Below, in pieces: positions 1 through 7,900 of a stretch of 13,550 nt of DNA (positions within the stretch are counted from its first letter, which is position 1; each line of letters starts with the position of its first letter). Both the position numbers and the translations under genes were made by a program. Source of the stretch: an uncultured Collinsella sp. (lineage in GTDB: Bacteria; Actinomycetota; Coriobacteriia; Coriobacteriales; Coriobacteriaceae); the NCBI GenBank assembly GCA_900540905.1, contig UQHR01000044.1, positions 1 to 13,550 of the forward strand, in the 5' to 3' direction. The notes below the pieces were generated by a model. That model did no database searches. It saw only the letters and a list, made by a program, of their open reading frames with translations, and was not told the DNA's origin.

Positions 1-71
1 ACGGCGAGTTAGCCGGCAGGTCGGCATGTCAATCCTGGTCTAACAGAGCCTTAAATAAACTCGAAAAGTAG
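1..71 (+). other. possible 3' tail of a gene entering from the left
   Basis: Two plus-strand frames are open from the window edge: one stops with TAA at 41-43, the other with TAG at 69-71. The first has GC-rich third codon positions (about 10 of 13), like the confident genes here, so it is the better candidate, but a dozen codons cannot settle it. No product can be named. If real, the structured element at 160-257 would lie in its 3' untranslated region. Confidence 0.2.
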
Positions 72-82
72 TTTACCCAACC

Positions 83-111
83 TAGTCATTTAAGAACGTC
101 CCCAATGACTA
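83..111. repeat. 8-bp inverted repeat around a 13-nt loop (REP-like)
   Basis: The arms TAGTCATT (83-90) and AATGACTA (104-111) are perfect inverse complements around TAAGAACGTCCCC. The compact shape and intergenic position recall REP/RAYT-type palindromic units, but only one copy is visible here and no transposase is nearby. It could also be a weak hairpin ending the transcript that enters from the left. Confidence 0.4.
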
Positions 112-159
112 CCCCGCATCCGGAGCAAGGCAACGCCGCAGGTAGAGGGCGGACAGCGA

Positions 160-257
160 AAACGCCCCTAAGCGAGCAAGGTGACGTGAAAGAGGAGGGA
201 AGCGTACTTCGGTACGCGACCGACGATTGAACGTCAGATTGCCGCTTAGGGGCGTTT
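160..257 (+). ncRNA. structured RNA element, long hairpin with cUUCGg tetraloop
   Basis: A perfect 15-bp outer stem (160-174 with 243-257) encloses three further nested helices: GCAA 176-179 with TTGC 239-242, TGACGT 182-187 with ACGTCA 231-236, and GCGTAC 202-207 with GTACGC 212-217. The last closes a UUCG tetraloop on a C-G pair when read on the plus strand, so the functional RNA is probably the plus-strand one. Purine-rich internal loops (188-201 and 218-230) separate the helices, as in regulatory RNAs. Only three T follow the stem, so it is not a textbook terminator. It could be a free-standing RNA, a 3' UTR element or a repeated intergenic element. A family such as the Collinsella-1 RNA motif is worth testing, but its consensus could not be compared here. 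Confidence 0.5.
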
Positions 258-270
258 GCAGCGTCGAGCA

Positions 271-298
271 GTTACGGCGTTTGGTAAAACGCCGTAAC
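271..298 (-). terminator. hairpin directly after the prfA stop codon
   Basis: GTTACGGCGTTT (271-282) and AAACGCCGTAAC (287-298) form a perfect 12-bp stem with a 4-nt loop, starting at the base after the prfA TAA. No U-run follows on the minus strand, so it is either an imperfect intrinsic terminator or a 3'-end stabilising hairpin. Confidence 0.55.
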
Positions 299-1366
299 TT
301 AAACGGCCTGTGCCAGCTTCTCGGCTCGCTCGGCGGCGGCGAGGGCCTCGATGACGGTGCCGAGCTGGTCGCCCAGAAGCACGCCGTTGTAGGTGGAGTT
401 GAAGCCGATGCGGTGATCGGTCACACGGTCCTGGGGCTGGTTGTAGGTACGGATCTTCTCGGAACGGTTGCCGTGGCCGATCTGGCTCTGACGCTCGGCA
501 CCGAGCTCGGCCTGCTGCTTCTCGAGCTCCATCTCGTACAGACGGGCGCGCAGCATCTGCATGCAGACCTCGCGGTTCTGAATCTGGGAGCGCTGCTCCT
601 GCGACTGCACCACGGTGTTGGTGGGCAGGTGGGTAATGCGCACGGCGGAGTAGGTAGTGTTAACGCACTGACCGCCAGGGCCGGAAGCACAGTAGGTGTC
701 GATGCGCAGATCGGACTGGTTAATCTGGACGTCGATCTCCTCGGCCTCGGGAAGCACGGCGACGGTAGCCGTGGAAGTCTGGATACGGCCCTGGGACTCG
801 GTCTTGGGGACACGCTGGACGCGGTGCACGCCGGACTCGTACTTCATGACGGAGTAGACGCGGTCGCCCTCGACCTTGAACTCGATGGACTTAAAGCCGC
901 CAGCCTCGCTGGGGCTGGAATCGAGCACCGTGGTCTTCCAACCACGCGACTCGCAGAAGCGCTGGTACATCTTGTACAGATCGCCGGCAAAGATGGCGGC
1001 CTCGTCGCCACCGGCGGCGGAGCGGATCTCGACGATGGTGTTCTTGTCGTCGTTGGGGTCGCTCGGGATGAGCATGTACTTGATGTCTTCCTCGAGCTGT
1101 GGGAGCTTTTCCTCGTTCTCGGAGATGTCCATCTGGAGCATCTCCTTCTCGTCCGCATCGCTGGTGTCGCGGAGCATCTCCTTGGCGGCCTCGATGTCAT
1201 CGAGCGCGCCGATGTACTCGCGCGAGGCGGCGATGAGGTCGGACTGGTGTGCGTACTCCTTGTTGAGACGCGTGAACTCCTTGATGTCGGAGGCGACGGC
1301 CGGGTCGGAGAGCTTCTTCTCGAGCTCCTCGTAGGCCTTAATAATCTTTTCGAGCTTGTCGCGCAT
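299..1366 (-). CDS. prfA: peptide chain release factor 1 (RF1)
   Basis: A cytoplasmic translation factor that recognises UAA and UAG in the ribosomal A site and triggers hydrolysis of the peptidyl-tRNA ester. The 355-residue product has normal RF1 length. Residues 1-100 form the charged helical N-terminal domain. The RF1 codon-recognition tripeptide is PKT at 187-189, in the context HRVQRVPKTESQGR; RF2 has SPF there. The catalytic GGQ is at 231-233, in SGPGGQCVNTT, and its Gln is the normal target of the PrmC methyltransferase. The ATG at 1364-1366 has AAAGGAG (1374-1380) seven bases upstream, which fixes the start. prmC, often the next gene, does not follow: a hairpin comes straight after the stop and no gene is seen down to position 1. 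Upstream lies about 560 bp without a gene, so prfA appears to be transcribed alone. Confidence 0.97.
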   Translation of the reverse strand: MRDKLEKIIKAYEELEKKLSDPAVASDIKEFTRLNKEYAHQSDLIAASREYIGALDDIEAAKEMLRDTSDADEKEMLQMDISENEEKLPQLEEDIKYMLIPSDPNDDKNTIVEIRSAAGGDEAAIFAGDLYKMYQRFCESRGWKTTVLDSSPSEAGGFKSIEFKVEGDRVYSVMKYESGVHRVQRVPKTESQGRIQTSTATVAVLPEAEEIDVQINQSDLRIDTYCASGPGGQCVNTTYSAVRITHLPTNTVVQSQEQRSQIQNREVCMQMLRARLYEMELEKQQAELGAERQSQIGHGNRSEKIRTYNQPQDRVTDHRIGFNSTYNGVLLGDQLGTVIEALAAAERAEKLAQAV

Positions 1367-1586
1367 GGCGGGACTCCTTTATGTGCGTGAAGGTGAAAAT
1401 CGGCAGAGTTGATGGGGCGCGCGGCGCCACTGCGGGGGTAAGCCCAGCTAGAACATGTCGATCTTCAGATACATGCGCATCCCTTCGCGTATGGGGTACA
1501 TAGTTGCGGTCTAACCCATACATGATAGCGTGCGCAGGCATACCTGCATATAACCCGCACGGAATGTAACTCCTTCACCTGCGGTT
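1367..1586. other. intergenic region upstream of prfA
   Basis: No convincing gene is seen. It must contain the prfA leader, and probably its promoter, on the minus strand, but no -35/-10 pair stands out. A weak dyad, GTATGGG (1490-1496) and CCCATAC (1515-1521) with an 18-nt loop, is the only structure noted. A short open frame starting with GTG after an AAGGAG at 1571-1576 is too short and too odd in composition to call. Confidence 0.6.
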
Positions 1587-1664
1587 TGCAGCTTTTCCGG
1601 GTGTAGTTGGCCTAGATTTGCAGCTTTTCCGGGTCCAGATGGCCGCTTCGTGCAGCTTTTCCGG
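1587..1664. repeat. three 14-bp direct repeats with exact 32-bp period
   Basis: TGCAGCTTTTCCGG occurs without mismatch at 1587-1600, 1619-1632 and 1651-1664 (CCGGAAAAGCTGCA on the minus strand). The two 18-bp spacers differ but share GGCCA at the same offset and match at about 11 of 18 positions. Thirty-two bp is close to three helical turns, so the copies face the same side of the DNA, as expected for cooperative protein binding. The period is not a multiple of three, which argues against a coding origin. The array sits between the M20 remnant and the prfA leader. Function unknown. Confidence 0.85.
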
Positions 1665-1668
1665 ATTT

Positions 1669-1727
1669 CTAGAGCGTGTGGAGCAGGGCGTTGAGGAAGC
1701 GGATGCCTTGGAGGTAGGCGCGACGGG
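1669..1727 (-). pseudogene. truncated duplicate of the 3' end of the M20 peptidase gene
   Basis: These 59 bp match 8942-9000, the 3' end of the intact M20 gene, at 58 of 59 positions in the same orientation. The one mismatch (1691 versus 8964) changes Ile to Asn. The copy begins exactly at the TAG stop and encodes only the last 18 or so residues, RRAYLQGIRFLNALLHTL. Similarity stops abruptly at both edges. The two copies therefore form direct repeats around the adhesin gene. This is a remnant left by insertion or recombination, not an expressed gene. Confidence 0.85.
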
Positions 1728-1747
1728 AACAGGACGCCGCTCACGCG

Positions 1748-1860
1748 CGGGCAGCCCGAGGACGGGCGCTACAGGAAGACCTGGAAGAAGATGATGGAGC
1801 CGGAGTACGAGTTCCATCCGGAGCCGGACGTGCAAATGCGGTTTAACATGGCCTTTCACC
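1748..1860 (+). pseudogene. unassigned protein-like fragment
   Basis: The plus-strand frame reads with protein-like composition: aromatic and charged residues such as GRYRKTWKKMMEPEYEFHP followed by EPDVQMRFNMAF. It has no start signal of its own upstream and runs without a stop into the adhesin terminator and 3' end, so it cannot be an intact gene. It looks like a stranded C-terminal piece of another gene carried in by the rearrangement that made the neighbouring M20 remnant. The family is not recognised, and an accidental open frame is possible. Confidence 0.25.
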
Positions 1861-1899
1861 AAAAAGGGCGGGCGGCCGCGCCCTGCGACCACCCGCCCT
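1861..1899 (-). terminator. intrinsic terminator of the adhesin gene
   Basis: On the minus strand AGGGCGGG (1892-1899) pairs with CCCGCCCT (1865-1872), and the stem ends in a run of five T (1861-1865). It begins 28 bp after the adhesin stop codon and is a standard rho-independent terminator. Confidence 0.85.
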
Positions 1900-1927
1900 C
1901 AATCAAAGCCCTTCTCGGCCGCCGCAG

Positions 1928-4900
1928 CTACCGGTTCCGGCGCCGCAGGATCACACCTGTGGCGATCAGCACCACTGCGCCGCCCGCGATGCCACCCAGG
2001 GCCATCGGCGACAAGCTGGTATCGCCCATGTTCGGCAGACCCGGCTTCTCCTCCTTCGACACCGGTGGGTTGGTGGGCGGCTCCGTCGGCGGGTTGACCG
2101 GCGGGGTGGTCGGCGGCGTGTACGTGTTCTTGAACACCGGCGCCACGTCGCCGTCATAGGTTACCGTCGCCACCAGATGGCCCGCACCGTCGTCCGTCAC
2201 CGTCACCGTTACCCGGTGCTCGGCCGCGTCGTACGTCACGTTCTTCTGACCGTCGTCCACCTCGGAGATGCTGTAGGCGTACGTCCCGGGCTTGTCGTAC
2301 GAGATCGCCTCGAAGCCCACCGTGCCGTCCGCCGCGTTCTTGGCGGTCTGCAGCACCTTGCCGTCGGCATCCTTCAGCTGGAAGGAGAACCGCCCTTCCT
2401 TAAGGTCTTCGCCGCTCAGCACCTTGGAGGCCCCCAGCTTCACCTCAGTCGCGGCCGGCGCGTAGCTGTTGCTGAATGCCACCGCATCCGCAGCTTTGCC
2501 GCCCTTGCTGTAGGCAACCTGCGCCCCCAGCGCGTGCGTCTCCGCATTCTCCGTCACCGTCACCGTCGCGGTAAAGACCGTCGTGTCGTAGGTGACGCCG
2601 TTCGCCGTCGCCCCTGCCCGCTCGGACACGGTGTAGACGTACGTCCCCACCTTGTCCAGCTGCAGCGGCGCGAAGCCAAACGTGCCGTCGGCGCCGTTCT
2701 GCACCGTCTGCACCACGTTACCGTCGGCGTCCTTCAGGTCGAAGGAGAACTCACCCTCGGCCAGGTCGCGGCCGGTCAGGGCCTTCGTTCCGGTAATCGT
2801 CGCCGTCGTTGCCGTCGGCGTGTAGGTGTTGGTGAAGGTCAGATCCGCGGCCGTCTTGTTCGCCGTCGCGGTCAGCTGGCCGCTGCCGTCGTCGGTCGCA
2901 CTCACCGTCACATCCAACACCGCATCGCTGTAAGTGATGGTGCCATCTTGGCCCGCAACCTCCTTCACCTGGTACGCATGCGAACCAGTCGCGGTGTACG
3001 AGATGGCCTTGAAGGTAAACGCGTTACCCACGTTCGTGGTCCGGTCGATCTCCTGCCCGGTGGCCACGTCAATCAGCGCGAACGTGAACTCGCCATCGGC
3101 GGGCGTCCGCATGGTGGCCGAATCGGTATTCTCAAGCACCTTGGTGCCGGAGATCTGGTAGGAGGTCGCGCCCGGCTGGTAGCTGTTCGCAAACGTCATG
3201 GTGTTGGGGGTGACGCCGTTCTCGGTGCCCTCGCTCGGCTTCACCGTGGAGTTCTCTACCACCAGCTTGCCGTCGTTGTTGTCCTTCACCACGTAGGTCA
3301 GGGTGTACGTCTTGCCGGTGTAGGTCACGCCCGGCACGCCCGGCGCGTCCCCCGTCGGCTGCACCTCGCGGACCGTGTAGGTAAAGGTGCCCGCATGGTC
3401 GAAGGTCAGCTTGTCGAAGGCAACCTTGCCGTGCGCATCGTTCTTCTGGGTCTGGATCACCGAGCCGTCAGACCCCACCAGCTCGAAGGCGAAGTCTCCC
3501 GCCTTTAGCTGATAGCTGCCGTCGTGCACGTCAACGCTCTTGGTGAGGGCGATCGCGCCGGAGTCCGTCGCCTGTGCCTCATAGGTGTTGGTGAAGCTGG
3601 GCTTCGTGACATTCGTGCCGTCGTAGGCGACGCTCGCCTGCAGCGTGCCGGCATTGTCCGCAACCGTCACCACGGCATGGTGCACCGCGGCGTCGTAGGT
3701 CACGTAGGCCAGATCACCCTTCCGCTCCACGATGGTGTACTCGTGCGTGCCCGGCTTCGCGTAGGAGAAGGCGTCGAAGTTAACACTTCCGTCCGCGCCG
3801 TTGGTCGCGGTCCGGACGGGCTTGGCCCCGGCAAGCTGCCCAGCCGTCAGGTTGCCCTCGTACACATCGAAGGTGAACTCGCCGCCCTTGAGTACGATCG
3901 GCGTGTTGTCGTCCTTCTTCACGTACCTCTTCTGCGCACCGAGAGCCAGACCGGTCGCGGCCGGCTGGTAGTTGTTGGTGAAGGTCTCCGGGCCTGATGT
4001 GCTCGTAACGATCGCCTTCGCGTTCAGCGTGCCCGTCCCGTCGTCCTTAACCGTTACTTTGTAGGTGAGCGCATGGGTATCGTAGACCATGCCCGGCTCC
4101 GTGCCCGACTGTTCCACGATGGTGTAGGTGAAGTCCTTGCTCGCGGCGCCGTCCAAGTCGGAGAGCTGGAACTCGCGCGTGAAGCTGACCTTGCCGTTTG
4201 CATCGTTCTTCGCGGTGTCGAGCACGTTGCCGGCAGCGTCCTTCAGGTCGAAGGTGAACTCGCCGTCCGCGGGCTTCGTCGTGTGGTCGAAGCCGTCCGC
4301 AACCTTGATGGTCTTGGTCGCCGTCAGGATTACGGAACCCTTTGCGTCGTAGGTGTTGTTGAAGGTGGGAGCCGTAGCGGCACCGTCATAGGTGACGGTC
4401 ACCTTCGTCTTGTTGTTGTCGCCCTGGTTCTGCTCTACCTTGACGTGGACCTTGACTTCCTTGGCGTCGTAGGCCACGCCGTCGACGGTCTGGCCGGCTT
4501 TCTCCTCCTTGAGCGTGTAGTCGTACTCGCCCAGGTTCAGGTTCTTGACGGCCAGCTCGACCTTGCCGCCCCGGTCGTTGGTGCCCTTGGCGACCTCGTT
4601 GCCGGCCTGGTCGTACAGGCCGAAGGTGAACGCGTCGGCCGTCAGGTCCTTGCCCGTGAGGATCTTCGTCGCCTCGACGGTAACGTCCGTCGTCGGCTTC
4701 GAGTTGGTGAAGGTCGGAACGTCGGCCTCGCCGTCGTAGGTGGCGGTCGCCTTTAGCTCGCCCTTCTCATCGGAGACCTTGATGTGGACCTTCACGTCCT
4801 TCGTGTCGTACACGACGGTCGGGTCGTTGCCGGCAACCTCCTTGATGGTGTAGTCGTGATCGCCCGGCGTGTCGTAGCTGATTGCCTGGAAGGCGACCTT

Positions 4901-7900
4901 GCCGTCCTTGTCATTCTGGACGGTCTGGATCACGTTGCCATCCTTGTCGAGCAGCTGGAACGTGAAGTCGCCCCCTGCGAGCTCACCGCCCGTGAAGCGC
5001 TTCTTCGCCTTGAGCGTTACCGAGGTCCCCTTCGGGCGGTACGCGTTCGTAATCACCGCAATCTGATTGTCAATCACCCGAGATGTGGCGGTGCCATCAT
5101 CCTTATAGGTCTGTTCCATTTTGACGACTGGCTCGGTCAGCTTGCCCTTGCCGTCATCCTTTACCGTTACGGCCACCTTGTATTCGGCGCTGGAGTAGCT
5201 GACGCCGCCCAGCCAACTGGGATCGCTCTTGGCGGGCATAGTCTCGGTAATGTAGTAGGTGTACTGGCCAGGCTTCTCATACTTAATTTCCCCGAAGCTA
5301 AATTCTTCGGCGCTCGTAACGGTCTTCTCGACCTGCTTCATGCCGGCCACAGGCGCTGCCGTGGCACCATCAGGCATCGGCGTGTCATCGGCGGCGCGCA
5401 GGCAAATCTTGAAGCTGTCGGCCTTAGTCCACTTGCGGCCTTGAAGCACCTTCTGCGCCCGAATGCCGGTGAGCGTCACCGAAGACTTTACGCTGTAGGT
5501 GTTCGTGAATACCAGCTTGTTGGCTTCGGCCAACGTGCCGTTGGCGTTCTGCTTCGCAATCGTGCCGGAGATGCTGGCGCCCTCGCCGCTCAGGGCGTTG
5601 CCGCCCTGCTCGCGCTTGGTCAGCGTGTAGCCGGCCGGCATCTTATCCGTACCGGTCAGCTCCTGCACCGTGTAGGCGTCGTGCTCGTCGAGACCGTACA
5701 CGCGGATCGTCTGGCCGGCCGTGATGGTCTGCTCGCGGCCGTTCGTCAGGTCGAACATATCGCCGACCTGCTTCTCATCGGCCGCGCCCGCCTTCTCGAA
5801 GACTGCAGCCTTATACGTCTTCCCATCAGGCACGGTGAACTTGAAGGTGAACTCCGCGTCCTTATTGCCCGTCAGGCCATCGGGCAGGGCAGCCTTCTTC
5901 GTCACCTCGAGGCTCGCCTCGCGTTCGTTCGCCACGCGCACGCAGGTGGCACCTGTGAACAGGGCGTTCAAATTCATGTCGTCCAGATTGGCACGGGCGC
6001 CCTTCGCATTAGTGTCACCAGGCACGTCCTGCGTGATGCCCATACGTATCCAGCCCGTCTCGGTCTCCAAGCGATAAGGTTTGCCTTCCTCGGTGGGCAC
6101 ATACTGGTAGACACGTCCGTTGGCGCCGTACTTGAGGTGCACCTCATCCTCGCCGCCCTTGGCGTCATTGTTCCAGGAAAGGTTGTCGTTGCCGTCGAGC
6201 GTCCCGTCGGACGTCTGGCGCTGGCCCTTGATCCACGTGAGCGTGTTGTCGATGTCGCCCTCTGCGCCAAACTGGCCCAGGCTCTTCATGAGCGCGCCCG
6301 GGCCCACGAACGTCGAAACACCGTCATCGGCCGTACCAGCATCGGCATGGACGCCGTAATCATCCACAATCACCTTGGTGAGCGTGTCGTTAAGCAGGAA
6401 GCCCTGGGGCGCCGAGACCTCCTTTAGGTAGTAGGTGTCCTTCACGAGCGGCTCTTTACCGTCGCTCGTATACGGGAATATGCCCGCACCTTCGAGCTTG
6501 ACCGGGTTGGCGACCGACCTTGTCGTCAGGGTGTCGTAGGGGGTCTGTTCGCCATTGAGCACGGCCTTGCCGTTCGCATCCTCAGTCACCTGGGTGGACT
6601 TGTACAGGCCGAACTTCGCCCCGTCAACGGGCTTACCCTCGGAATCGGTCTTCTGCACGAACAGGCGATTCTGGATGTTCGTGACGAGCAGGCGCGTGGC
6701 GAACTGCCGCCGGAAATTCTCCTTGCCGTCGGGGAGGTCATCGCTGAACACGTGGACCGTGTTGTCCATCCTCGCTTCGGCGATGGAGCTCGCCGTTGTG
6801 TAGTAGATGGCCACCGTGTACTCGGCATCCTTGCGGGCATCACCGCTCAGCAGGTAGTAGTACTTGGAGATATCACCGGGCAGATTTTGAATCTCTACCT
6901 GGTACTGGCCGCTCGTGTTGAGCGTGAAGGCGTGCAGGTCCTTCTTCGCCGCCTCGATAGCGCCGGCCTTGCTCGACTTCTCGGCGAGGGTGTACCCCAT
7001 TCCCGTCGATGGGTCGCCCGACACGGCGTACCAATTGTTCTGATCTTTGATATTTGCGTTTGCGCTTTTATCGCGCTTGAGCACCACAGCGAACAGTATG
7101 CCGGACTCCAGGTCGTCGATCTTGTCGGACTTCGTCAGGTTATCATTTGCCTTGTACACGGTCGACGGCGCGGTGATGGTCTCCTTCGCAGCGGCGAACG
7201 CACCGGTCTTCCACACGACGCTGTCCGCGTCCATACCGCCGCGGTTGATGATGACGCCGCCCGCGTCCTTCTTGTCGCTTGCGGGCACGTACTCGAGCTG
7301 CATGTTACCGTCCGTTGCCGTGAGGCTCGAGCGGTAACCGTTGGGCGCTTTTGTTTCCTTCAGGAGGTAGTGCTGGTAATGATACTCTTTATAAAGGTCA
7401 TCGAAGTTGATAACGCCGTTGTCCACGTCATTTGTGAGCGTCAGTTGTCCATTCGCGTTCGTGGTGCCGGAGCCAAGTAGGTTATTTTGATTAGCGGTCG
7501 TGTCAGTGAAGTTCTCGTCTGTCTTGTACAGCGCGAACTGAGCACCCTCCACCGGACCGCCATCCTGGTCGAACTTGATGATGTCGGACTCGGGCACCGT
7601 CACGAGGTTGAACTTGAGCTCCATGTTGGAGTCGGTGGCGCCGCGCTCCAGGTAGAAGAACTTGAGGGTGTGGTTGGTGCCGTCTTTGAAGGTGCTGCCG
7701 TCGAAGCCCGAAGTGCCCTTTTTCGCCGCCTGGTACTTGCTCAGCAGCGTGCCGTCGCTTTTGTCGTTCACCTTAATGTCGCCCGTATGAAAGTTGATAC
7801 TCAGACTCGCACGGCTGTGAATACCGCCGATATCACCCACGAGGACATCATCGATGAACACCCAGACGTCATCATCGCCGGCGAACTCGAAGGTCATGTC

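Noticed and set aside
227..1390. 387-residue plus-strand open frame opposite prfA
   Set aside because: Antisense shadow of prfA, which is certain from its PKT and GGQ motifs; the composition is unnatural (Leu/Gly/Val/His).
1338..1541. 67-residue minus-strand open frame overlapping the prfA start
   Set aside because: It runs through the prfA ribosome binding site in another frame and has no own Shine-Dalgarno sequence or recognisable content.
1587..1664. CRISPR array
   Set aside because: Repeats of 14 bp and spacers of 18 bp are too short, the spacers resemble each other, and no cas gene is present.
1575..1892. 105-residue minus-strand open frame across the repeats and the M20 remnant
   Set aside because: It reads the M20 remnant in the wrong frame and passes through the adhesin terminator and the 32-bp repeats; the open frame is accidental.
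2177..6427. Long plus-strand open frames of 443, 157, 227 and 547 residues opposite the adhesin
   Set aside because: They are His/Arg/Val/Leu-rich mirror translations of the repetitive adhesin, lack start signals and end at arbitrary points.
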